A stretch of 64,000 bases of DNA, taken from Nocardioides sp. Soil797 (GTDB lineage: Bacteria; Actinomycetota; Actinomycetes; Propionibacteriales; Nocardioidaceae). Of the stretch, positions 51,381 through 59,560 are shown piece by piece; position 1 is the stretch's first letter; each line of letters opens with the position of its first letter. Under the pieces are notes generated by a model. The model did no database searches, was not told the DNA's origin, and saw only the letters and a program-made list of their open reading frames with translations. The stretch spans positions 1 to 64,000 of the forward strand of contig LMSR01000015.1 in the NCBI GenBank assembly GCA_001429555.1, read 5' to 3'. Position numbers and translations under genes: made by a program.

Positions 51381-53744
51381 ATGCGAAGCGCCCCATTGCC
51401 CGCGCAGCGTCACGCGGAAGACGGCCCGGCCGACACCCCCGCCTATCTCCCTGAGGACCTGACCAGCTTCCAGGGCAGACGTCGGGAGATCGCCGACGTG
51501 AAGCGGATCCTCGCCGATTGCCGCATGGTGACCCTGACCGGCGTCGGTGGAGTGGGAAAGACCCGCCTCGCACTGCGGGTGGCGCGCGACCTGTCTCGTC
51601 AGTTCCCCGACGGGGTCGCCTGGATCGAGCTCGCGGACCTGCGCGATCCCAGCATGTTGGCCCAGACCATCCTGAACCTGCTGGCCATCCCCGAGAAGGT
51701 CGGCCGCGGCGCCGAGACCGTGCTGGTCAACCACGTCCGGTCGCGGCGCATGCTCCTCGTGCTCGACAACTGTGAACACCTGCTGGCTGCTTGTGCAGAG
51801 CTGGCCGACTCCCTGCTGCGGGCCGGTCCCGGTGTGCGCATCCTCGCCACCAGCCGTCAGGCGTTGAGCGTGAGCGGTGAGTTCCTGGTCCCCGTGTCGC
51901 CCCTGCGGGTCCCCACGGAGGAAGAAGGCCGCAGCCCCGGCATCGGTGCGCAGAACCCAGCGATGGCGCTCTTTGCGGAACGCGCCAGTGCCGTCGTGCC
52001 GGGCTTCGAGATCACACCGGCGAACCAGGCCGCGGTGGCGGAGGTCTGTCGTCGCCTCGAAGGCGTGCCGTTGGCGATCGAGCTGGCCAGCGCGAAGGTG
52101 CGGGTGCTGGCCGTCGAGGACCTCGCCGAGCGTCTGGATGCCCGACTGCGGCTGCTGCGTCGGACCAATCGGACCGGACCAGAACGTCACCAGACCATCC
52201 AGGCCACAATCGACTGGAGCGAGGAGCTGTGCACCACCCCCGAGCGGATCCTCTGGATGCGGGCCTCGGTCTTTGCCGGTGGCTTCGGGGCAGAGGCAGC
52301 AGAGCACGTCTGCAGTGGCGGGGACCTGCCCACGGACCTGGTGCTCGACGCGCTCGATGGGCTCGTCGACAAGTCCATCCTGCTGCGCAACGTCGTCGAC
52401 GGACGCGTGCGCTTCCGTCTGCTGGAGCCACTGCGCGAACACGGGCAGGCTCGCCTGCACGACGTGGATGAGGCCCAGGAGATGCGCGAACGGCACCTGA
52501 GGTGGGCGCGCGATCTCGTCGACCAGGCATGCATGCAGTGGTTCGGCCCGTCCCAGGCGTCGTGGTGCATCACCCTGCGCCAGGAGCATCCCAACATCCG
52601 CGCCGCTGCCGAGTTCTGCCTGGAGGATCCCTCACGCCACCAGACTGGCCTCGAGCTGCTCGGTGACCCGTGGTTCCTGTGGGTGGCCCTCTTCCTCGAC
52701 GAGGGGCGACTGTGGCTCGACCGAGTGCTCGAGGTGGCCCCGGAACCGACGGTGGCCCGGGCCAAGGTGCTCGCCACCGCGGCGTACGTTGCTGCCCTGC
52801 AGGGTGATCGGACCGACGCGGAGATGTACGGCGACGAGAGCCGGGCGATCGCGGAGTCGGAGGGGGCCACGTTCGAGCTGGCCTATGCATCACATGCCCT
52901 GGGCCTCTCCGCGTTGTTCCACGACCCGGAGGAGTCGGTGCGCCGGTTGAGCTCGGCGCTCGAGCTCTACGACCACAGCGAGGCCTACGACGACTATCCG
53001 ATGGGGTTGCGCATCCAGCTTGGTCTCGCCTTCCTCTTCGTCGGTGACAGTGACAACGCCGAAGAACAGTTCCGAGTCTGCGAAGACCTGGCCAAGGTGA
53101 CCGGTGAGCAATGGCTCCACTCCTACGCCCTCTACGGCCTGGGGTTCCTGGCCCGCACGCGTGGTGACTGTGACGAAGCACTGACCCTGACCCGACAGGC
53201 GATCGAGATCAAGCGCTTCTTCGGCGACCTGTTGGGCCTGGCGGTCTCGGTCGACCTCGCTGCATGGCTGGCCGCGGAATGTGGGGACGCCCGGGAAGCG
53301 GCAGTGCTGCTCGGCGGCTCATCGGTGATCTGGGACCGTTTCGGCGTTCGTCTGTTCGGATCCGACGACTGGTTGGCCGAGCACGACGAGGCGAAGCGGA
53401 AGTCGAGTGAACAGCTCGGCCCCCGGGCGTTCGCCACGGCCGTCACCGAGGGCGAGGCGATGAGTCTGGACGAGGCCGTCGACTTCGCGCTCAACCGCTC
53501 GGTCAGACGGGCCACGAGCGCGAAGAGCGTCGAGGCCAAGTTGACTCCACGGGAGCAGGAGATCGCCTACCTGGTCGCCGACGGCCTGTCCAACAAGGCG
53601 ATCGCGGAGCGGTTGGTCATCGCCCGGCGCACCGCCGAGGGCCATGTGGAGAAGATCCTCACCAAGCTCGACTTCCACTCACGCAGCCAAATCGCGGCGT
53701 GGATCGGCGAGCGCCGGGCTGATCGCGAGCCGCACCCGGTGTGA
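51381..53744 (+). CDS. ATP-dependent LuxR-type regulator (STAND/NB-ARC domain)
   Basis: The 787-aa protein has Walker A GVGGVGKT at residues 54-61, Walker B (RRMLLVLDNCEHLLAACAEL), and the typical SRQALSVSGE and GVPLAIELASAKVRVLAVEDL nucleotide-domain elements. A helical repeat region (about 300-690, tetratricopeptide-like) follows, then a C-terminal LuxR helix-turn-helix (LTPREQEIAYLVADGLSNKA, RLVIARRTAEGHVEKILTKL). Such STAND regulators bind a ligand through the repeats and activate transcription. GGAGGAAAG precedes ATG 51381. It is placed between the two catabolic operons. Confidence 0.92.
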   Translation: MRSAPLPAQRHAEDGPADTPAYLPEDLTSFQGRRREIADVKRILADCRMVTLTGVGGVGKTRLALRVARDLSRQFPDGVAWIELADLRDPSMLAQTILNLLAIPEKVGRGAETVLVNHVRSRRMLLVLDNCEHLLAACAELADSLLRAGPGVRILATSRQALSVSGEFLVPVSPLRVPTEEEGRSPGIGAQNPAMALFAERASAVVPGFEITPANQAAVAEVCRRLEGVPLAIELASAKVRVLAVEDLAERLDARLRLLRRTNRTGPERHQTIQATIDWSEELCTTPERILWMRASVFAGGFGAEAAEHVCSGGDLPTDLVLDALDGLVDKSILLRNVVDGRVRFRLLEPLREHGQARLHDVDEAQEMRERHLRWARDLVDQACMQWFGPSQASWCITLRQEHPNIRAAAEFCLEDPSRHQTGLELLGDPWFLWVALFLDEGRLWLDRVLEVAPEPTVARAKVLATAAYVAALQGDRTDAEMYGDESRAIAESEGATFELAYASHALGLSALFHDPEESVRRLSSALELYDHSEAYDDYPMGLRIQLGLAFLFVGDSDNAEEQFRVCEDLAKVTGEQWLHSYALYGLGFLARTRGDCDEALTLTRQAIEIKRFFGDLLGLAVSVDLAAWLAAECGDAREAAVLLGGSSVIWDRFGVRLFGSDDWLAEHDEAKRKSSEQLGPRAFATAVTEGEAMSLDEAVDFALNRSVRRATSAKSVEAKLTPREQEIAYLVADGLSNKAIAERLVIARRTAEGHVEKILTKLDFHSRSQIAAWIGERRADREPHPV

Positions 53745-53769
53745 GCCCGCCCTGACCCTCTCCATCGGA

Positions 53770-53786
53770 GGAGAGATCCACTCCCC
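53770..53786 (-). promoter_or_regulatory. GGGGAGTGGATCTCTCC operator-like motif (SCP2-like/reductase genes)
   Basis: The minus-strand sequence corresponds to the motif at 45506-45523 with one indel and one substitution. It lies about 90 bp before the ATG at 53873. Together they form a candidate shared operator. Confidence 0.45.
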
Positions 53787-53872
53787 ACGGTCGATCCGGC
53801 GGGGAGGGTCGCGAACCTAGCGTGAGGCCAGACGCCAGCCAGGCGTCGTACGCCGCCCTGCTAGGAGCGCAG

Positions 53873-54343
53873 ATGGCCGTCTTCGCCGATGCTGCCGAGG
53901 TCGACACCCACGTCGGAACGCTCTTCCGCCAAGCGCTGGCGGACCCCACGACCGGGCCGCAGCTGCGCGCTGCCGGAGTCGTCCTGCGCGTCATGTGCCA
54001 CGACCCCGACTGTGAGCTCGTGCTGCGCCTGCACGATCCGGTCCATGTCTCGGGCCACGGAGCCGCCCCGCACCCGGTGGTGTCCCTCGGCCTGCCCGCC
54101 GACCTGCTCGACGGATTCCTGCGGGGGTCCTACTCGCTGGTCGAGGGCATGGCCGACGAGGAGATCCGGGTGAAGGGCCCGGTCAGCCGAGTACTCAGGG
54201 CATTGGCGGTGCTCGACACGCCCCTGCCGGCCTACGGCAGTCCGGACGCAGCGCGGCACACCCCACCTGGCAACACTCCGCCCCGGCCGAGGACGGCCGA
54301 GCAGTGTGCGGCCCCAGCGAAGCAAGGAAGCGCACGCCGATGA
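53873..54343 (+). CDS. SCP2-like sterol-binding-domain protein (tentative)
   Basis: The 156-aa protein starts at ATG 53873 (GGAG six bases upstream). The longer reading from 53822 is not supported. Residues 45-130 read like a small lipid-binding alpha/beta domain (VVLRVMCHDPDCELVLRL, VVSLGLPADLLDGFLRGSYSL, GMADEEIRVKGPVSRVLRAL). This pattern of beta strands followed by D-L-L-x-G-x-L and I-x-V-x-G-x-x-x-x-x-L is that of SCP2 sterol-carrier domains. It overlaps the ferredoxin reductase start by four bases. It might carry the hydrophobic substrate; the assignment is tentative. Confidence 0.55.
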   Translation: MAVFADAAEVDTHVGTLFRQALADPTTGPQLRAAGVVLRVMCHDPDCELVLRLHDPVHVSGHGAAPHPVVSLGLPADLLDGFLRGSYSLVEGMADEEIRVKGPVSRVLRALAVLDTPLPAYGSPDAARHTPPGNTPPRPRTAEQCAAPAKQGSARR

Positions 54344-55572
54344 GTGAATCGAAGAAACCAAGGGTGGTCGTGGTCGGTGCCGGCCACGGCGGAGCCAACG
54401 TCGTGGCCCTGCTCCGGCAGAAGGGGTACGACGGAGAGATCGTGCTGGTGGGTGAGGAGAACGTCCACCCCTATCACCGCCCGCCCCTGTCGAAGGCATA
54501 CCTCAAGGGGCAGGTGCCCCTCGAGGAGCTGTGGATCAAACCCACCGAGTTCTACGGAGAACAGGACATCAACACTCGTCTGGGCGAGCGGGTCACCGCG
54601 ATCCGTCCGGAGACCCACGAGGTGGAGCTCGGTGACGGCGAACGGCTCGACTACACCGCGCTGGTCCTGGCCACGGGCGCGGCGCCGCGAGTGCTGCCCC
54701 TGCCCGGCACGGACCTGGACGGAGTCTTCTCCCTGCGCGACAAACTCCACGCCGACAGCCTCGGTGGACGCATCGGTCGGGGTCACCGAGTGGTGATCGT
54801 CGGTGGCGGTTACATCGGTCTCGAGGTCGCTGCCTCGACCCAGTTCCTCGGTGGCAGTGCCGTCGTGCTCGAGCGCGAGGACCGTGCCCTGGCCCGGGTG
54901 GCCAGTCCCCAGCTGGCCGACTACCTGGTCGGCCACCACCGCTCGCACGGGAACCAGATCGTCACCTCCGCACGTGTGACCGGCCTCGCGGGTGAGGCGG
55001 GCGGAGTTCGCGCGGTCCTGCTCGAGGACGGACGCCGGTTCGAGGCCGACACCGTGCTGATCGGTGCCGGTGCGGTGCCCAGGGACGACCTCGCCGCCAG
55101 TGCGGGGCTCCGATGCACTGCGGGGATCGAGGTCGACCTCGCCGCCCGAACGAGCATCCCGGACGTCTACGCCGTCGGGGACGTGACCTGTCGCCCCCTG
55201 CCGGGGATGACCGGCCACTTCCGCCTCGAGAGCATTCCGAGCGCCGTCGAGCAGGCCAAGCAGGCGGTGAGCACGATCCTCGGACTGCCGGCGCCCAAGC
55301 CCGAAGTGCCGTGGTTCTGGTCCGACCAGTTCGACGCGAAGGTGAAGATTGCCGGCCTGGTCCGCGACATCGAGGACACCATCGTGCGCGGCGACCCCGC
55401 CGAGGGCCACTTCGGCATCTTCCACCTCCGTGACAACCGCGTGGTGGCCGCGGAGTGCGTCAACAGCAACGCCGACTTCATGGCGGCGAAGAAGTTCATC
55501 CAGTCCAGCGCCCCTGTCGACGCCGCGCTGCTGGTCGACCCGTCCGTGTCGTTGCGCGAGGTGGCGGCGTGA
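54340..55572 (+). CDS. FAD-dependent ferredoxin reductase (putidaredoxin-reductase type)
   Basis: The 410-aa protein has the FAD site VVVVGAGHGGANVVALL (residues 9-25), the conserved HPYHRPPLSKAYLKG segment, VLATGAAPRVL, the NAD site VVIVGGGYIGLEVAAST (about 157-173), and the second FAD contact (VYAVGDVTCR, then SIPSAVEQAKQAV). This layout is that of putidaredoxin reductase (CamA, TerpD). It should transfer electrons from NADH to the [2Fe-2S] ferredoxin at 49797. The 55573-55750 gap that follows holds no recognised element. Confidence 0.93.
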   Translation: MSESKKPRVVVVGAGHGGANVVALLRQKGYDGEIVLVGEENVHPYHRPPLSKAYLKGQVPLEELWIKPTEFYGEQDINTRLGERVTAIRPETHEVELGDGERLDYTALVLATGAAPRVLPLPGTDLDGVFSLRDKLHADSLGGRIGRGHRVVIVGGGYIGLEVAASTQFLGGSAVVLEREDRALARVASPQLADYLVGHHRSHGNQIVTSARVTGLAGEAGGVRAVLLEDGRRFEADTVLIGAGAVPRDDLAASAGLRCTAGIEVDLAARTSIPDVYAVGDVTCRPLPGMTGHFRLESIPSAVEQAKQAVSTILGLPAPKPEVPWFWSDQFDAKVKIAGLVRDIEDTIVRGDPAEGHFGIFHLRDNRVVAAECVNSNADFMAAKKFIQSSAPVDAALLVDPSVSLREVAA

Positions 55573-55750
55573 GTCGTCGAGCCGGTGTCACGGAGCGCGC
55601 CGTCGGACTGTTCGGAGGACATCCGTCCGTCGAAGGGGTGATGCCCAACACACCCGTTCGGCGGGAGATTGGTCGCATGCGAAGGGCACTGTGCCCCGTC
55701 CTGGTCCGACACCGGAGCCCCAGGACGCCCATCTCGGAGAGGAGGCCCTC

Positions 55751-56626
55751 ATGACGATGTTCCAGGAGCGGGAGACCGCGGACGAGGCATCGCCGGAGCC
55801 GGCCCGGGGCCCGGTGACGGAATCGGACCCCACCAGCTGGGTTCCCGGCCCCGTGCGCACCGTCCTGATCCCTGCCGGAGAGATGGCCGCACTGCTCGGC
55901 ACCGTGGTGTGGAGTGCAGTGCGCCACCCGGTCGGCTACTGGGGCCAGGTACGCGACCAGATGTTCGACGTGCTCAAGCTCTGCTGGTTCCCGATGGCGG
56001 TCTCCACCGTGGCCTTCGGCTTCGGTGCCCCGGGGCTCCAGGGCGGCAACATCTACAACCTCTTCGGGATCCCCGAGCGACTCGGCTCGTTCTTCATCAT
56101 GGCGAGCGTCCGCGAGTTCGCTCCGTGGATCAACGCCATGGTGGTGGCCGGAGTCGTCGGCGCAGCGATGACCGCCGATCTGGGCGCCCGCAAGATCCGC
56201 GAGGAGATCGATGCCCTCCAGGTGCTCGGCATCGACCCCATTCGCGACCTGGTGGTGCCGAGAGTGATTGCGGTGACGATCATGACCGGGCTCCTGGACC
56301 TGGTGGCCCTGACCTTCGGCATCGTGGGCGGCTACCTCGCGGCCGTACCGATCCTGGGGGCCAGCTCCGGCGCGTTCTTCTCGAGCTTCTTCGCGAACGC
56401 CACGGTGACCGACCTGTGGGGCAGCGTCCTGAAGACCACGATCTTCGGCCTGATCATCGGCGTCGTCTGCTGCTACAAGGGACTGACCGTCCAGGGCGGC
56501 CCGATCGGCGTCGGCCGGGCCGTCAACCAGGCCGTCGTCATCTCCTTCGCGGCGATCTTCATCGTCAATTCCCTGTTCACCTCGATCCTGCTGGGGCTCA
56601 ACCCCGCCATGCAGGTCTACAAGTGA
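55751..56626 (+). CDS. YrbE/MlaE-family ABC permease (first mce permease)
   Basis: The 291-aa protein has an N-terminal cytosolic part, then the YrbE/MlaE fold: LGSFFIMASVREFAPWINAMVVAGVVGAAMTADLGARKIREEIDAL, which contains the hallmark E-I-DAL-x-VLGIDPIRDLVVPR region, then five to six helices (VTIMTGLLDLVALTFGIVGG, FFANATVTDLW, FGLIIGVVCCYKG). It is one of two permease subunits of the Mce transporter and sits in the inner membrane. GGAGAGGAGG precedes ATG 55751. Confidence 0.95.
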   Translation: MTMFQERETADEASPEPARGPVTESDPTSWVPGPVRTVLIPAGEMAALLGTVVWSAVRHPVGYWGQVRDQMFDVLKLCWFPMAVSTVAFGFGAPGLQGGNIYNLFGIPERLGSFFIMASVREFAPWINAMVVAGVVGAAMTADLGARKIREEIDALQVLGIDPIRDLVVPRVIAVTIMTGLLDLVALTFGIVGGYLAAVPILGASSGAFFSSFFANATVTDLWGSVLKTTIFGLIIGVVCCYKGLTVQGGPIGVGRAVNQAVVISFAAIFIVNSLFTSILLGLNPAMQVYK

Positions 56627-56639
56627 GAAGAGCGCTGCG

Positions 56640-57500
56640 ATGACCATCGAGAAGAGCGAACCGCAGACCAAGCTCGAGCCGCCGCGTCCGGAGGACACGG
56701 AGGTCACCGCGGCCAGCATGGTCGCGAAGGTGAAGCAGGGCTTCAGCACGGCCGGCGAGATCACCAGGTTCTCGGCGCAGACCATTCGCGAGCTGCCCAC
56801 CCTGCGGTTGTACGGCGCCGAGGTGTTCCGGCAGACGGGTGTCCTGATCCTCTCCAGCGGCCTGATCATCTGGATGATGATGTTCGTGATGGGCACCGTG
56901 TGCGGCACGGAGGGCAACTACACGCTCAAGGCGATCGGTGCCCCGGTCTACACCGGTGTCTTCACTGCCTACTGCAGCCTTCGCGAGCTGGCTCCCTACA
57001 TGTGGGGCTACATCCTCGCCGCCAAGATCGGCTGTGGCCTGGTCGCCGAGATCGGTTCCATGCGCATCGCCGAGGAGGTCGACGCGATGGAGGTGATGGG
57101 CATCCGCTCCCGATCGTTCCTGGTCGGCAGTCGCCTGGTCGCCGCGTGGATCGCGATGCCGTTCCTCTACTTCGTGGGTCTGGGCGTCATGTTCATCTCC
57201 CAGTGGCTGGTCGTCGTCGTCGCCTACGGGACGGTGTCGCCGGGCGGATACTCACTGGTCTTCTGGCTCTTCCAGAACCCGCTCGACTTCATGTTCTCCC
57301 TGACCAAGATCATGATCATGGGCACGGTCATCGTGCTGGTGGGCTGCTACTACGGCTACACCGCGAAGGGCGGGCCGGTCGGAGTCGGCGTCAACACCGC
57401 CAAGTCGATGATGGTCAACATGGTGCTGATCCACGTCATCGGGCTGCTCACCACCCAACTCTTCTGGGGCCTCTCACCCAACGCCCCCATTGCGAACTGA
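56640..57500 (+). CDS. YrbE/MlaE-family ABC permease (second mce permease)
   Basis: The 286-aa paralogue of the preceding gene has SLRELAPYMWGYILAAKIGCGLVAEIGSMRIAEEVDAMEVMGIRS as the same conserved region (E-x-DAM-x-VMGI), followed by hydrophobic helices (AWIAMPFLYFVGLGVMFISQ, LTKIMIMGTVIVLVGCYYGY, VNMVLIHVIGLLTTQLF). It forms the hetero-dimeric permease channel with the first YrbE. It starts 13 bp after the first permease gene and ends 25 bp before the ATPase gene. Confidence 0.95.
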   Translation: MTIEKSEPQTKLEPPRPEDTEVTAASMVAKVKQGFSTAGEITRFSAQTIRELPTLRLYGAEVFRQTGVLILSSGLIIWMMMFVMGTVCGTEGNYTLKAIGAPVYTGVFTAYCSLRELAPYMWGYILAAKIGCGLVAEIGSMRIAEEVDAMEVMGIRSRSFLVGSRLVAAWIAMPFLYFVGLGVMFISQWLVVVVAYGTVSPGGYSLVFWLFQNPLDFMFSLTKIMIMGTVIVLVGCYYGYTAKGGPVGVGVNTAKSMMVNMVLIHVIGLLTTQLFWGLSPNAPIAN

Positions 57501-57525
57501 CCATCCCCATCGTCTGGAGACGCAC

Positions 57526-58338
57526 ATGACGTCCATTGTCGAGCCGGCACCCGCCCACCTCCGGGCGGAAGAACCGGCCGCCCCGCATCACACCATCCAG
57601 GTCCGCGACCTGCACAAGAAGTTCGGCGACTTCAAGGTCCTGCAGGGGCTGGACATCGACTTCGCCGACAACGCGATCACGACCGTGCTCGGTCCGTCCG
57701 GCACCGGCAAGAGCGTGCTGCTCAAGCACCTCGTCGGACTGCTCGAACCGGACCACGGCGAGGTGAAGGTCTTCGACCAGGACATCTGGAAGTGCACGGA
57801 GGAGGAGCGCTACGAGCTGCGCAAGCGCTTCGGCGTCCTCTTCCAGGACGGCGCCCTCTTCGGATCGATGAACATCTTCGACAACGTCGCCTTCCCCCTG
57901 CGCAAGCACACGGACATGGCCGAGTCCGAGATCGGTGACTTCGTCATGGAGCGGATGGCCGAGGTCGGCCTCGAGCGCTCGGCACACAAGTTCCCCAGCG
58001 AGGTCTCCGGCGGGATGCGCAAGAGGGCCGGCTTCGCCCGCGGCCTGATCCTCAACCCCGACATCGTCCTCTTCGACGAGCCCGACTCGGGCCTCGACCC
58101 GGTGCGCACCAGCCTGCTGTGCGACCTGATCAAGCAGATGCACGAGGAGCACGGGGGCACCTATCTCCTGGTGACCCACAACATCTCCGCCGCTCGCTCC
58201 TGCAGCGACTACGTCGGCATGATCTGGCAGGGCAAGCTCGTCCACTACGGCGAGTGCGAAGAGGCCTTCGCCAGCGAGGACCCCTTCGTGCAGCAGTTCC
58301 TGGCGGGCCGCTCCGCCGGGCCACTGGGGATGGACTGA
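57526..58338 (+). CDS. Mce-transporter ATPase (MceG/MlaF-like)
   Basis: The 270-aa ATPase has Walker A LGPSGTGKSVLLKHL (GPSGTGKS, residues 56-63), the Q-loop area FGVLFQDGALFGSM, signature EVSGGMRKRAGFARGL, Walker B DIVLFDEPDSGLDPV and the H-loop TYLLVTHNISAAR. It powers the Mce transporter. Unlike the mycobacterial arrangement, where the ATPase gene (mkl) is elsewhere, here it lies within the operon. ATG 57526 follows GGAGAC. Confidence 0.95.
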   Translation: MTSIVEPAPAHLRAEEPAAPHHTIQVRDLHKKFGDFKVLQGLDIDFADNAITTVLGPSGTGKSVLLKHLVGLLEPDHGEVKVFDQDIWKCTEEERYELRKRFGVLFQDGALFGSMNIFDNVAFPLRKHTDMAESEIGDFVMERMAEVGLERSAHKFPSEVSGGMRKRAGFARGLILNPDIVLFDEPDSGLDPVRTSLLCDLIKQMHEEHGGTYLLVTHNISAARSCSDYVGMIWQGKLVHYGECEEAFASEDPFVQQFLAGRSAGPLGMD

Positions 58339-58339
58339 C

Positions 58340-59560
58340 ATGCGCGTCATCCCCATCGCACTGGCTGCGGGCGCGCTCCTGGTGGCCGGCCTGGTGGTCA
58401 ACCAGGACGACGACTACACGGTCGACGTGGTGCTTCCGGCGGCGACCAACCTGGTCAAGGGATCACCGGTCCAGATCTCCGGAGGCGACGCCGGTGAGGT
58501 CAAGGATCTCGAGGTCCGCGACGGCAAGGCGATCGTGACCGTCGCGCTCGACGAGGATTACGCGCCGTTGCCCGAGGGCACGACCGCCCGGATCTCGTGG
58601 AAGGCGACGCTCGGGGAGCGCATCCTCGACCTCGAACCGGGCAAGGAGTCGAACGGCCAACTGCGTGACGGCGCCCTGATCGAGGGAACCACCGACCGCG
58701 TGGAGCTCGACCAGGTGCTGGCCACGCTAGACCCACCCACGCGCAAGCGACTGCAGAGCCTCGTGGGCCGACTCGCGACGACCCTCGACGGATCGGAGGA
58801 TGACGCCAACGCGACGATCTCGGCCGCCGGCCCCCTGGTGAAGGTGCTCGGCGAGGTGCTCAAGGCCGTCGGTACCGACGGCCCAGCCATCCGTTCCCTG
58901 GTGAGCAGGATGAACGACCTCACCCAGGTGCTCGCCGCCCGGGACACGAAGATCTCCAGCACCGTCAACGACCTGACGGACACCACCGAGACCCTCTCCT
59001 CCCACCGCGACGCCCTCAACGAGGCGCTGAAGGATCTGCCCAGCACGCTGGACACCGCGAACACGACACTCAACAAGGTGCCGGGAACGGTCGATGAAGT
59101 GGTGCCGTTGCTCGACACCCTGGCCCCCGGTGTCTCCAAGCTGCCCGAGGTGTCCCGCACGCTCAACAGCGTGCTGGCCAACCTGCAGCCGACGGTGCGT
59201 GAACTTCGACCGACACTGCGTTCGCTGCAGGACCTGCTGGGGACGACTCCGGCCCTTCTTGGCTCGCTTGACTCCGTGGTACCCCAGGTCGAGACCGCCT
59301 CGAAGAGCCTGGCGCCGGTGTTGTCCTACCTGCGGCCCTACACCCCGGAGCTCGCCGGGTGGCTGTCGAACTGGGGATCCGCGGCGGCCAACTACGACAG
59401 CAACGGCCACTACCTCCGCGCGTTCGTGCAGGAGGGCACCACCAGCCTGACCATGAACCCCGGAGTCATGCCGCCCGGGATCACCAGTCACCAGAACCGT
59501 TACCCCGGTGAGTCCGAGGGACAGCGCTGGACCGACGCCAACGGAAGCGAGATGCGATGA
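58340..59560 (+). CDS. MCE-family protein 1
   Basis: The 406-aa protein has an N-terminal signal-anchor (MRVIPIALAAGALLVAGLVV), then the MCE/MlaD beta domain (YTVDVVLPAATNLVKGSPVQ, GEVKDLEVRDGKAIVTVAL, GERILDLEPG, residues 27-105) followed by a long helical tail with Leu/Thr-rich heptads (about 140-350). The tails of several MCE proteins form a hydrophobic conduit for lipids. It begins two bases after the ATPase gene stop and overlaps the next gene by ATGA. Confidence 0.93.
   Translation: MRVIPIALAAGALLVAGLVVNQDDDYTVDVVLPAATNLVKGSPVQISGGDAGEVKDLEVRDGKAIVTVALDEDYAPLPEGTTARISWKATLGERILDLEPGKESNGQLRDGALIEGTTDRVELDQVLATLDPPTRKRLQSLVGRLATTLDGSEDDANATISAAGPLVKVLGEVLKAVGTDGPAIRSLVSRMNDLTQVLAARDTKISSTVNDLTDTTETLSSHRDALNEALKDLPSTLDTANTTLNKVPGTVDEVVPLLDTLAPGVSKLPEVSRTLNSVLANLQPTVRELRPTLRSLQDLLGTTPALLGSLDSVVPQVETASKSLAPVLSYLRPYTPELAGWLSNWGSAAANYDSNGHYLRAFVQEGTTSLTMNPGVMPPGITSHQNRYPGESEGQRWTDANGSEMR

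Noticed and set aside
54304..54339. Earlier GTG start for the ferredoxin reductase
   Set aside because: ATG 54340 directly precedes the Rossmann strand and overlaps the upstream stop, as expected in an operon.
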